Source: Anaerospora hongkongensis (lineage in GTDB: Bacteria; Bacillota; Negativicutes; Sporomusales; DSM-15969). From it: a stretch of 64,000 bases of DNA. Location of the stretch: NCBI RefSeq assembly GCF_004339805.1, contig NZ_SLUI01000001.1, forward strand, positions 186,001 to 250,000. Reading direction: 5' to 3'. Under the pieces are notes generated by a model that saw only the letters and a list, made by a program, of their open reading frames with translations, made no database searches and was not told the origin of the DNA. The stretch's first letter is position 1. Each line of letters opens with the position of its first letter. Both the position numbers and the translations under genes were made by a program. Below, piece by piece: positions 23,792 through 30,837 of the stretch.

Positions 23792-25934
23792 TACCATCCT
23801 CCGCGCCACTGAGATTCCATACCGTCCAGTTATCAGCTGTAAAATCAAATTCAATCGCGCCAGCCAGTATGATATTATCCAGCTTACCTCTTACTTCAGC
23901 TAAACCGTTTAGGAGCAGTTGAAAGTTCTTTTTGTCTAAGTGGTTTAGGTTATCCATTACCAACAGTCGCAGTTTAGGTTTCGCACGGTCAATAATTGTG
24001 ACCATCATAGCCGCTAAGAAAACCGTTTGTTGCCCTGTAGAAAGAGCGTCAAAGTTAACATAGTGGCCTTTCGCATTAATCCATCCAAATTGAAATATCT
24101 CTTTACCGGTATCACTCTCTGTTTGGAAAAACGGTTCATAATCGAATCCCATTAACGCCAGGTTTGCACCAATATCCTCTTTGATAGGCTGCAAAATTTC
24201 CTTTACAAGTTCCCCTTGTACGCCTTTTGCCCCCAAGGTATCCGCAATAAGTTTTGAGCAAGTAGCATTATATTCAGCCTTACGGTTATTAATCATGGAC
24301 TGTTGCACCATAATAAGAGCCTGCCTTGCTTTCTCTTTTTGATCAACAACTGCTTTTAAGCTGGTTATTGCAGTTCGGCTATTCTCAGCACGTTCTTTAA
24401 GGGGGCCTATATCTATCACTACTTCATCCGGCTCCGCTTGCAGTCTGTTCAATTCTTCCCGATACACCTTAAGTTTGCTGTCACGGTCTGCATTTTTCTG
24501 GACATACCCATTCCGTTCATTAGTCAATTCAGTAATCGACTTGTTAATGGAGGCATTGCGCTGGTTAATTTCCTGCGCTTCTTTAGCCAGTTGCGCCTGC
24601 CTGTTTTGCTGGTCTGTCTCCTGCTCATCGAGAATTTTAATCTGGCCTTCTATGCCAGCCACTTCTTTTTCTAGTTCAGCAACTTTAGCATCTGCCGCAA
24701 CCTTATTCCGTTTAACGCCATCCACCAGTGCAGGGTCCGAAAAGTCTTTCGGGCATTTAACCATGTGATGAGCTACGCACCTGCCGGAGAGCTCACCAAC
24801 CTTCCTGAGAGCATCTTCTAAAGTTGCTACAGTAGTTTTGATTGTGCTAATTGTACTCTTTACGCCTCGGGCTTTATCTTCAAGTTCTTTTCGGCTCACT
24901 CGTATATCAGAAATCTTAGTTTTGATGGTTGCTAACTCATTGTCATTGTTAGGTGGATCTACCAATTGGCCTTGATGTTCAGAAATTTTGGTATCAAGCG
25001 CAATAAGGTCATGCACTGGTAATTCTTCCAGTTTCGCTATTTCTAAATTCAACATGGCAAGACGTGCGTTTTTTTTATCGGCCGCTTTCTGTTTTTCCTC
25101 ACCAGCTGTAAGTTGCTTTTCAATATCAATCAGGCTATTCTGCAATAGCTCAAGTTCTTGCTTTTTGGCTACAATACCCCGCTCAGTTTCTTCGAGATCA
25201 TTCTTTAACTCACTGATTTGGCGAACCGCTCCCTGAGCATCTTTTTGCTTACTGGACCAGAACTTTTTTTCCGTTTCCAGCCAGCCAAGCATGGATTGTA
25301 GTCCTTCACTTACTCCAAATCCGATTGGATACTCTGCAATTGCTTTTGTGATGAGTTCTTGCATCACGCTAAACTGCTCGGGATTATTGATCTGCAATTC
25401 ATCTGTTAGCAGTTTCTTAGAAAGGTAATCTTCAATCCGGTCACGGTTCCATGAGTCGGATGTGATTGGACTAAGGCCGTAAATAAAATCCCGTCGTTTT
25501 GCATCGGACATTGATAAAAACTCACTAAAGTCCATCATCACTGGGAAATTCCCAATCTCTGTCCCAATCCGGATACTTTTATCTGTATCAGTCCGTTCAC
25601 CGGCGCTCGGTGAAACAGAAATGCTTTCTTTAATCGTTACAGTAGTCTCACCATTTTTAGCATTACGCTTTTCGCTTCTTGTTAGAGTTCGCACATGGCT
25701 AAAAGATTCTGTCCGAAGCCCAACACTCATATTGTCGCCGGTGGACATTTTAAAAGTATCCGTAGCTGTCTTCTTTTGCCCAGGAACATAACCAAGCATG
25801 GCATAACCAAGCGCCTGAATTCGAGTAGTTTTACCGGCTCCATTACGGCCAGTAAAGATATCCATACCAGTTAGCTCCTGCACAGCTGTTTGCCCTTTCA
25901 TATTTTTAAACTCAATGGCAGTTAATTTACTCAT
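23772..25934 (-). CDS. SbcC/Rad50-like ATPase with long coiled coil
   Basis: The 720-aa protein has Walker A GRNGAGKTT near residue 35, two long coiled-coil arms, and a C-terminal signature LSTGQQTVFLAAMMV with Walker B LLVMDNLNHLD (Asn where Glu usually follows the Asp). A central AHHMVKCPKDF resembles a degenerate Cys hook. SMC-like ATPases of this type tether or process DNA ends, normally with an SbcD/Mre11 nuclease; none is seen nearby. It overlaps the Rad52-like gene (ATGA) and the helicase gene, so coordinated expression is likely. Confidence 0.85.
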   Translation of the reverse strand: MSKLTAIEFKNMKGQTAVQELTGMDIFTGRNGAGKTTRIQALGYAMLGYVPGQKKTATDTFKMSTGDNMSVGLRTESFSHVRTLTRSEKRNAKNGETTVTIKESISVSPSAGERTDTDKSIRIGTEIGNFPVMMDFSEFLSMSDAKRRDFIYGLSPITSDSWNRDRIEDYLSKKLLTDELQINNPEQFSVMQELITKAIAEYPIGFGVSEGLQSMLGWLETEKKFWSSKQKDAQGAVRQISELKNDLEETERGIVAKKQELELLQNSLIDIEKQLTAGEEKQKAADKKNARLAMLNLEIAKLEELPVHDLIALDTKISEHQGQLVDPPNNDNELATIKTKISDIRVSRKELEDKARGVKSTISTIKTTVATLEDALRKVGELSGRCVAHHMVKCPKDFSDPALVDGVKRNKVAADAKVAELEKEVAGIEGQIKILDEQETDQQNRQAQLAKEAQEINQRNASINKSITELTNERNGYVQKNADRDSKLKVYREELNRLQAEPDEVVIDIGPLKERAENSRTAITSLKAVVDQKEKARQALIMVQQSMINNRKAEYNATCSKLIADTLGAKGVQGELVKEILQPIKEDIGANLALMGFDYEPFFQTESDTGKEIFQFGWINAKGHYVNFDALSTGQQTVFLAAMMVTIIDRAKPKLRLLVMDNLNHLDKKNFQLLLNGLAEVRGKLDNIILAGAIEFDFTADNWTVWNLSGAEDGNDARIA

Positions 25935-26680
25935 ACTGCTTCGCCTCCAAATATTGCTTCAACTGTAGGTTTGGAATTATCCATTTTGCCATTCAATTCT
26001 GCTAAGCAAGCTTTTGCTGCAGATCGGACAACTTCGTTCTTCGCATTATTTGCTAACCAGCGCAACTGATCAATATCTAAATCCGATAGTTTAGTCATGG
26101 TACCTTTATTCGATATGGCCACGTCACCGGCTGTTGTTGGTGCAGAACTTGCTTTATTCGTTAATATGGGAGTTGCTGCCGCTGTTACCGCAAGTGCTGA
26201 ATTATGGACAGGCTTTTTATCATAGGAAAACCCTTCCGGCAGCGCCCATAACGGTAAGCGTGGAGTTGATTTTAACTTAAATGAGTTTTTCCCATACGGC
26301 TCAATTGGAACCCATTCGTTTTCCAATTCATACAAGTATCGTCCAATCCCCCACTGCACGGCAGCACGTTTCATAGAATCGCTTAAACCGCCTTTAGTAG
26401 CCTCTGTTGCACTGTCATTTGCTCCATCCCATTTTGTAATCCATTCTCCGTTATGCAAAATGGATATACCACAAAGTTGGCTATTGGCTTTCCACTCACG
26501 ATACTCATTTTTCCATCCGAAGGGGCCAAAAACTTCGTCTAATCTAGTCTGAATTGCGCGGTTTGTAACATACGCCAATGCAATTCCTTTTAATTTATCG
26601 GCCGTTGTAGCACCTACACGCCACTCCACTTCACTTGGAAGAAAAGGCTCTTGCAGTTTCTTTTTTATATCATCTTGCAT
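25931..26680 (-). CDS. Rad52/22-family single-strand annealing protein
   Basis: The 249-aa product has the Rad52/22 core: LAYVTNRAIQTRLDEVFGPF with GWKNEYREW after it, then SATEATKGGLSDSMKRAAVQ and GIGRYLYEL. A flexible Ala/Ser/Thr-rich linker and a C-terminal helical tail follow. These proteins anneal complementary strands and act as phage recombinases, usually with a nuclease and SSB, both of which the element has in some form. ATG 26680 is preceded by GGCGGGG. Confidence 0.9.
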   Translation of the reverse strand: MQDDIKKKLQEPFLPSEVEWRVGATTADKLKGIALAYVTNRAIQTRLDEVFGPFGWKNEYREWKANSQLCGISILHNGEWITKWDGANDSATEATKGGLSDSMKRAAVQWGIGRYLYELENEWVPIEPYGKNSFKLKSTPRLPLWALPEGFSYDKKPVHNSALAVTAAATPILTNKASSAPTTAGDVAISNKGTMTKLSDLDIDQLRWLANNAKNEVVRSAAKACLAELNGKMDNSKPTVEAIFGGEAV

Positions 26681-27216
26681 TGTTGCCCCGCCTCCACTTC
26701 TGTGGTAACATAGGTACTAACATTATTTTGATATGCTGTATTGCTAACCGCTTCTGCGCCAACAGGAGCGGCTTTTTCTTTTGGTATAAGCGAATTAATA
26801 TACTTTCTTACTATTTTATGCTGATCTTCAAGCGTAAGGCCGTGTTTCAACTGTTCACGATCAATTAGAGTGAACCAATTAGCACCTCCAAGCCTTTGCG
26901 TTGCCTTAAAAGGATGTTTTCCTGCAGAAAAATCAACTATATCAAAATCGGTGCCAATTATTCGTGCAAACATCCCGTTTGTTAAGTGAATTTCAATTTC
27001 TTTCTTATGGTTAATGCCTATGGACATCGCTTTAGTTTCTTCAAAAACCTCTTTCATCGCAGTTACCATACTTTCAACTCGTTCGAATAAAGCCATATTT
27101 ATATCCTCCTTTATTTCATCTTTGCACGGGTTACAAACCTCAACATATTTGCTATGATCAACTATATTTCTTCCGGTTACGTCGTCAAAGCAAACGCCGC
27201 AACAATCGCAAAACAT
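26665..27216 (-). CDS. Hypothetical protein with N-terminal zinc-finger-like segment (183 aa, dual start)
   Basis: The N-terminus MFCDCCGVCFDDVTGRNIVD with VCNPCKDE downstream is a CxxC-type zinc knuckle. An in-frame ATG at 27096 (MALFERVESM) has its own AGGAGG ribosome site, so a 143-aa short form lacking the finger is likely. The body has an NGMFARIIGTDFDIVDFSAG beta-rich core. The upstream start at 27216 has AAGGTG. No family is recognised. It overlaps the Rad52-like gene by 16 bases. Confidence 0.65.
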   Translation of the reverse strand: MFCDCCGVCFDDVTGRNIVDHSKYVEVCNPCKDEIKEDINMALFERVESMVTAMKEVFEETKAMSIGINHKKEIEIHLTNGMFARIIGTDFDIVDFSAGKHPFKATQRLGGANWFTLIDREQLKHGLTLEDQHKIVRKYINSLIPKEKAAPVGAEAVSNTAYQNNVSTYVTTEVEAGQQCKMI

Positions 27217-27219
27217 AAC

Positions 27220-27423
27220 TTACACCTTCCCTTCAATGTGATTGTTAGGCTCTCCCAAATATTCACGAAGCTCTGCCAATTGTTTTTTAATAAGCAAAGA
27301 ATCAGCTGGATTCCATGAGCCTTCTGCTGCTGTAATGTTTCCATCAGTAAGGTTACGGCATAATTGAAGGGCCATCGCGCGTAACCTTATGAGCTCATCG
27401 AGCAGATCGCCATATTCAGACGT
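27220..27423 (-). CDS. Small protein with probable non-standard start (67 aa)
   Basis: An open frame with protein-like codon content (DELIRLRAMALQLCRNLTDG; LLIKKQLAELREYLGEPN) lies directly after an AGGAGGGG ribosome site. No ATG, GTG or TTG is at the right distance: ACG lies at 27423 and ATT at 27429-27427. The first in-frame ATG is 16 codons in. ACG differs from ATG by one base, so either a rare start codon is used or the start was recently lost. The product is helical. Confidence 0.5.
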   Translation of the reverse strand, partial: TSEYGDLLDELIRLRAMALQLCRNLTDGNITAAEGSWNPADSLLIKKQLAELREYLGEPNNHIEGKV

Positions 27424-27435
27424 TTTAATCCCCTC

Positions 27436-28248
27436 CTAAGCCACATATTTAATCAACATTTCTTTTACGATACCGGTATATATTTCTTTCAGCCGCTTAT
27501 CTGACTCTATAACATCCATTTTGGTAATAGAGTTTATTTTTGTCTTTGTGGCGCCAGTATCTTCAAGGCGCTGTCTCATATTACGAATCCGCGTATTTAG
27601 ATCACAAGCTGCTCTTTCTTCAAGCAACATATAACTTTCTGAACGAATGGCCTGATAATTCTTATCTGCACTGCATTTCGCGATTCTATTTACCATAGTA
27701 TTAATTGAATCACGCCAGTTATCATCACGCTGAATGATAGTCTCTTTAACGACTTCTAACCGCTGCTCAATATAGCCGGTCCGTTCGATAGCCTCAGTAG
27801 CTTTTGAGTTAGCTTCTACCAAATCAAGTTGCAATTTAGCTGTGTTATCAAGAATTAACTTAAACATTTGTAATTCTGGTGATAGCTTGGAATAATCAAT
27901 GAGCAATTGAGCTTGTTTCGTTCTAAAGTACGATTCTTCCAAAATATCATACTGTTGCCAAGCTTTATCGGTGTCGAGAATTTTACAGTGGCGATTAGCG
28001 CCGCGCTCAGTCCAAAGGTACAGCTGCGATGTAAATTTAAAGGGCTGGTCAATATCGTTGACTACCCTTTTGAATTCTTGCAACTCCTCGCTTTGTAGAA
28101 AAAAATAATCTCTACCTTCAACAAAACGATCTTTGTTATTAGAGAAATTATTTTTGATGTTATTGCTGTCAGTCTCATAAACTTGTGCTAATTGCTGAGT
28201 TGTCAATACTCGTTGCCCACGGTGCTCTAAAATCGACAAATTACTCAT
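27436..28248 (-). CDS. ORF6N-domain (KilA-like) antirepressor-type protein
   Basis: The 270-aa product opens with the ORF6N domain: HRGQRVLTTQQLAQVYETDS, NNIKNNFSNNKDRF and YLWTERGANRHCKILDTDKA (residues 10-95). A helical C-terminal region with coiled-coil character follows. ORF6N proteins are phage DNA-binding proteins, often antirepressors, that compete with or titrate the repressor. GGAGGGTGT precedes ATG 28248. It lies in the early operon right after the switch genes, consistent with early control. Confidence 0.85.
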   Translation of the reverse strand: MSNLSILEHRGQRVLTTQQLAQVYETDSNNIKNNFSNNKDRFVEGRDYFFLQSEELQEFKRVVNDIDQPFKFTSQLYLWTERGANRHCKILDTDKAWQQYDILEESYFRTKQAQLLIDYSKLSPELQMFKLILDNTAKLQLDLVEANSKATEAIERTGYIEQRLEVVKETIIQRDDNWRDSINTMVNRIAKCSADKNYQAIRSESYMLLEERAACDLNTRIRNMRQRLEDTGATKTKINSITKMDVIESDKRLKEIYTGIVKEMLIKYVA

Positions 28249-28260
28249 ACACCCTCCACC

Positions 28261-28461
28261 CTAAACCGATCTACCGCTATTAGCGATCCATCTTTCTAAT
28301 TTATCCCGATACACTCGATACTTTTTGGGACCGAGTTTTACAAGCGGAAACCCTTCTGAATGAATAATTTCATATACAATAGTACGAGAAACATTAAGCC
28401 TTTCAGCTACTTCTTTTATTTTCATCAATGGCTCGGTTTTCTTTTCAGTCGTACAAATCAT
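28261..28461 (-). CDS. Excisionase-like HTH protein (66 aa)
   Basis: It has a MerR-like/HTH_17 fold: MKIKEVAERLNVSRTIVYEI followed by PLVKLGPKKYRVYRDKLERWI (helix-turn-helix plus wing). This family includes phage excisionases (Xis) and small regulators. Its place next to the regulator genes suggests excisionase or early regulation, but the integrase is on the other strand. The start at 28461 has GGGGGTGAG upstream and overlaps the XRE gene by 17 bases. Confidence 0.8.
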   Translation of the reverse strand: MICTTEKKTEPLMKIKEVAERLNVSRTIVYEIIHSEGFPLVKLGPKKYRVYRDKLERWIANSGRSV

Positions 28462-28627
28462 CTATACTCACCCCCAATGCCTTAGCAATTCTTTCCAACT
28501 GATCTTTATGACTTGGCAAGGTTTTCCTTGTTTCCAAATCGGCTAACGATGATCGCGGCACACCAGCTTCATTTGCAAGTCGTTGCTGACTCCAACCTTT
28601 TTCAACTCGGAGTCTTTTTATTTTCAT
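28445..28627 (-). CDS. Small XRE-family regulator (Cro-like, 60 aa)
   Basis: The product is a single HTH_3 domain: MKIKRLRVEKGWSQQRLANE, AGVPRSSLADLETRKTLPSH, IAKALGVSIDDLYD. It is the first gene of the leftward operon, driven by the promoter with TTGACT/TAGAAT and three CGG-N5-CCG palindromes. By analogy with phage switches it may be the Cro-like protein that turns down the repressor. AAAGGAAAG precedes ATG 28627. Confidence 0.88.
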   Translation of the reverse strand: MKIKRLRVEKGWSQQRLANEAGVPRSSLADLETRKTLPSHKDQLERIAKALGVSIDDLYD

Positions 28628-28642
28628 TACTACATCTTTCCT

Positions 28643-28755
28643 TTCCGGTTATTCCGAAAAAGACTTGCTGCGACGTTTTAATTCTATCGGATATTCCGAT
28701 ACAAGTCAATACTATTTTGCACATTTTACTACAAAATATTTCGGTATTTCCGAAA
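28643..28755. promoter_or_regulatory. Three CGG-N5-CCG operator-like palindromes
   Basis: The half-site pattern CGG-N5-CCG occurs at 28646-28656 (TTCCGGTTATTCCGAA context), 28688-28698 (TATCGGATATTCCGATA, 28685-28701, a perfect 6-bp-arm dyad) and 28742-28752 (TTTCGGTATTTCCGAAA, 28739-28755). Their centres are 42 and 54 bp apart. The middle site lies within the leftward promoter spacer, so a bound protein would block it. Confidence 0.75.
28681..28709 (-). promoter_or_regulatory. Leftward early promoter
   Basis: On the minus strand TTGACT (28709-28704) and TAGAAT (28686-28681) are separated by a 17-bp spacer that contains the perfect CGG-N5-CCG dyad. The first downstream gene is the 60-aa XRE regulator. 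Confidence 0.75.
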
Positions 28756-28774
28756 AGGTTTATAAATAAAAAAA

Positions 28775-28808
28775 TCGAATAATACCAAAGTTTACAGGTA
28801 TTATTCGA
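28775..28808. promoter_or_regulatory. 12-bp-arm inverted repeat at the repressor promoter
   Basis: The arms TCGAATAATACC (28775-28786) and GGTATTATTCGA (28797-28808) match perfectly around a 10-bp spacer. The right arm covers the -35 position of a + strand TATAAT box at 28822-28827, 5' of the repressor gene. A role in repressor autoregulation is likely. Confidence 0.6.
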
Positions 28809-28821
28809 CATGAAAATCGCA

Positions 28822-28827
28822 TATAAT
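28822..28827 (+). promoter_or_regulatory. -10 box of the repressor promoter
   Basis: A consensus TATAAT lies 24 bp before the GTG start of the + strand XRE gene. No good -35 exists at 16-18 bp, so the promoter may depend on an activator or on the repressor itself. Confidence 0.5.
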
Positions 28828-28850
28828 ATGGAATCGAAAGGAGAATTATC

Positions 28851-29222
28851 GTGCATTTTATCGGCTCAAAACTTAGAAGTTTACGAGAGGGCAAAAATTT
28901 ACGTATTGAAGATTTATCGGAAATTACAGGTATTAGCGTTTCCACTCTTTCCGATATTGAGACGGGAGAAACAAAAAACCCACGAAAAGCCACTGTCAAA
29001 CTCATATGTGATGCACTTAAAGTACCTGAAACTTATTTTTACCTTGAAGATTCACGCCTACCCACAGACTTAATTCCAGAAATGCCGGAAGAAACACGTA
29101 ACTTCATAATGAATGGACGAAATGTACCATTTCTTGTTCTTACAGAAAAAGCAGCTAAAAACGGCCTAACACCAGAACAATTCGACAAACTCTTAGAGCT
29201 ATGGTTGGAAATAAAAAAGTAG
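28851..29222 (+). CDS. XRE-family repressor (CI-like, 123 aa)
   Basis: The N-terminal HTH_3 domain is IGSKLRSLREGKNLRIEDLS, EITGISVSTLSDIETGETKN and LICDALKVPETYFY. A 60-aa tail ends with LTPEQFDKLLELWLEIKK, probably for oligomerisation. No S24 peptidase domain is present, so it cannot self-cleave like lambda CI or LexA. Divergent transcription from the early operon identifies it as the likely lysogeny repressor. The start is GTG at 28851 with AAAGGAG upstream; transcription ends at the hairpin 29217-29246. Confidence 0.85.
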   Translation: MHFIGSKLRSLREGKNLRIEDLSEITGISVSTLSDIETGETKNPRKATVKLICDALKVPETYFYLEDSRLPTDLIPEMPEETRNFIMNGRNVPFLVLTEKAAKNGLTPEQFDKLLELWLEIKK

Positions 29223-29246
29223 CCTTCCGGAATTTGGTGGCTACTT
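29217..29246 (+). terminator. Bidirectional terminator between repressor and small ORF
   Basis: The arms AAGTAGCC (29217-29224) and GGCTACTT (29239-29246) are followed by ATTTTTATTT on the + strand and by TTTTATTT on the minus strand. It ends convergent transcripts. Confidence 0.8.
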
Positions 29247-29254
29247 ATTTTTAT

Positions 29255-29425
29255 TTACCTCGTTATCGAAAATTCCTTTAGAAATTCCTGTAAATAGTTA
29301 GGATCAACTATGTAACTTCCATCCTCCTTCCTGAGCCATTTAGCAGCTTCAAAAAGATCTTTGATAATGTAGTTTGGCTCCATGTTCCACGCTCCCACCT
29401 TGATCGTCATACCATTATTCGCCAT
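29255..29425 (-). CDS. Small ORF under a probable SOS promoter (56 aa)
   Basis: The frame starts with ATG at 29425 (MANNGMTIKVGAWNMEPNYI) and runs 56 codons, with a helical region FEAAKWLRKEDG and an ending LQEFLKEFSITR. The ribosome site is weak (AGGAATTG). A LexA-type box lies 37 bp upstream. It converges on the repressor gene. No family is recognised. It could encode an SOS-induced antirepressor or similar factor; this is inference from location. Confidence 0.5.
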   Translation of the reverse strand: MANNGMTIKVGAWNMEPNYIIKDLFEAAKWLRKEDGSYIVDPNYLQEFLKEFSITR

Positions 29426-29456
29426 ATATGACTACAATTCCTGTTAAAAAGATAAA

Positions 29457-29484
29457 AAAATAGAACATATGTTCGACATTGTAA
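29457..29484 (-). promoter_or_regulatory. LexA (SOS) box within a candidate minus-strand promoter
   Basis: At 29462-29475 the sequence AGAACATATGTTCG matches the Firmicute LexA/DinR consensus CGAAC-N4-GTTCG at all but the first base. On the minus strand it fills the 16-bp spacer between TTACAA (29484-29479) and TATTTT (29462-29457), so LexA would block transcription of the 56-aa ORF. Confidence 0.6.
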
Positions 29485-29513
29485 GTCATGAACATTATTT
29501 CTTCTCGTCAAAT

Positions 29514-29543
29514 TTGAAATATTCCTGCAGAATTAAGTAATAA
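29514..29543 (+). promoter_or_regulatory. Candidate integrase promoter
   Basis: TTGAAA (29514-29519) and TAATAA (29538-29543) have an 18-bp spacer, about 70 bp before the integrase start. The match is moderate; the surrounding gap 29426-29611 holds nothing else apart from the SOS box. Confidence 0.35.
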
Positions 29544-29611
29544 TTTTCCAACAAATTCTTACAAAATACACTCTTTTTTTTAAACGAACAATTAATAGAT
29601 GGAGAGGTACC

Positions 29612-30808
29612 ATGGAAACTGAAAACACCGATAAAGTAAAAAAGAAAAAGAAAAAGAAAACTAAACGAGGTAATGGCGAAGGTACAATTTATGAATATAA
29701 AAACGGTTATGCTGCTCAAATAACCGTAGGTAGAAACGACGAAGGTAAGTTGATCCGTAAAACAGTCTACGGAAAAACACGCGAAATTGTTAAAGACAAA
29801 TTACTTCAATTGCAAATCCAAAATCACCAGGCAGCATTAGTCAAGAGCAGTACCGATACTATGGAGACAGCTATTAATGCTTTCTTGCAGAAAAAGAAGT
29901 TATCTGTTTCAGCCGGTACTTGGCACAAGTATGAAATAAATGCCAGAGTACATGTCATCTCCTACTTTAAGGACGACAAAATAAATGAAGTTACGAAGCC
30001 CGATGTTCAAAAATTTATTGGCATAAAAGCCCAAACATTGGCCCCTGCAACAGTAAAAATACTGCACCTTATCCTCCAGCAAGTTTTCAATGATGCAATT
30101 GATAACGACTTAATAGTAAAAAACCCTGCTGATAGAATTGAACTTCCAACTATAGAAATGCGTGAACTTGATCCTCTAACAGAAGCTGAAATGACTAAAA
30201 TCTTGGAAGTGTGCTTCGGAACAAGATTATATCCAGTCGTTTTAACTGAATATGGTACTGGGCTCAGGCGATCAGAGATCTTAGCCCTAAAATGGGAGGA
30301 TTTTGATTTCGCTAATAAAACCGTAAGTATTAAACGCAGTTACGTTAGAGTAAAGTCCAAGGCTACAATTCAGAACAAGACTAAGAGTAAATCATCCAAA
30401 GCGGTGATTGCAGTTCCGGATTTTGTTATTGACTATCTCCAAAATCTTGAAAGAACAAGTGAATATGTCTTTGCACAAAAAGATAAAAAGCCTCTTAATC
30501 CCAATAATTTCAGGAGAGACTTTAAAATTAAAGTGGACAAACTATATAATTCCGGTGAATTAAGCGTAGAAAACCTCAGGTTCCATGATTTGCGCCATAA
30601 CTATGCAAGTCAACTTGTAGCTTTAAATGTTCATCAGCGGCTAATACAGGCCCAAATGAGGCATGCTGACCCACGGACTACATCCAGATATCAGCATACC
30701 ACCCTAGAAGGCCAACAAGGGGTAGCTAATACACTTAATACTGCAATTACTGCAGTAATTCCGGGTTGCAGTACGGTTGCAGTAAATGACAAAAAAAACG
30801 AGGCTTAA
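29612..30808 (+). CDS. int: Tyrosine recombinase/integrase
   Basis: The 398-aa product has a Lys-rich start, an AP2-like arm-binding domain (GEGTIYEYKNGYAAQITVGR), a SAM-like core-binding domain (about 80-180) and a catalytic domain. Catalytic residues are visible: Arg219 (TGLRRSEI), His325 and Arg328 (HDLRH), His351 (RHADP) and Tyr360 (SRYQH). It would integrate the element at the tRNA-Pro 3' end, which lies 30 bp downstream. The ribosome site GGAGAGG precedes ATG 29612. The last codons form part of the tRNA terminator hairpin. Confidence 0.95.
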   Translation: METENTDKVKKKKKKKTKRGNGEGTIYEYKNGYAAQITVGRNDEGKLIRKTVYGKTREIVKDKLLQLQIQNHQAALVKSSTDTMETAINAFLQKKKLSVSAGTWHKYEINARVHVISYFKDDKINEVTKPDVQKFIGIKAQTLAPATVKILHLILQQVFNDAIDNDLIVKNPADRIELPTIEMRELDPLTEAEMTKILEVCFGTRLYPVVLTEYGTGLRRSEILALKWEDFDFANKTVSIKRSYVRVKSKATIQNKTKSKSSKAVIAVPDFVIDYLQNLERTSEYVFAQKDKKPLNPNNFRRDFKIKVDKLYNSGELSVENLRFHDLRHNYASQLVALNVHQRLIQAQMRHADPRTTSRYQHTTLEGQQGVANTLNTAITAVIPGCSTVAVNDKKNEA

Positions 30809-30818
30809 AAAAGCCTCG
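30799..30818 (-). terminator. Terminator of tRNA-Pro, overlapping the integrase end
   Basis: The arms CGAGGCTT (30799-30806) and AAGCCTCG (30811-30818) are followed on the minus strand by eight T (30798-30791). It terminates the tRNA transcript, so the element supplies the terminator of the host tRNA. Confidence 0.85.
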
Positions 30819-30837
30819 CCGTCCCTTATTATTCAAT

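Larger units (their letters stand above)
1..30837. mobile_element. Prophage-like integrated element (right part), inserted at tRNA-Pro
   Basis: A tyrosine integrase lies directly beside the 3' end of a tRNA-Pro gene. About 47 tightly packed genes follow, almost all on the minus strand, with typical phage early content: ORF6N, XRE pair, Rad52/22, SSB, RusA, DnaC-like, YopX, DUF5131 and sigma-like factors. Position 30,838 is the inferred boundary because the tRNA 3' end is the usual attachment target. The left end is not in the window, and no structural or lysis genes are seen, so a complete phage is inferred rather than shown. A conjugative element is less likely because no relaxase or type IV secretion gene is visible. 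Confidence 0.85.

Noticed and set aside
21995..25934. Gabija-like defence pair (ATPase plus UvrD helicase)
   Set aside because: GajA needs a TOPRIM nuclease domain, which I do not see; the ATPase is SbcC/Rad50-like and the context is Rad52, clamp and origin, so recombination is the simpler reading.
29495..29719. Minus-strand hydrophobic Phe-rich frame over the integrase start
   Set aside because: It is antisense to the integrase's Lys-rich N-terminus and owes its composition to poly-A codons there.
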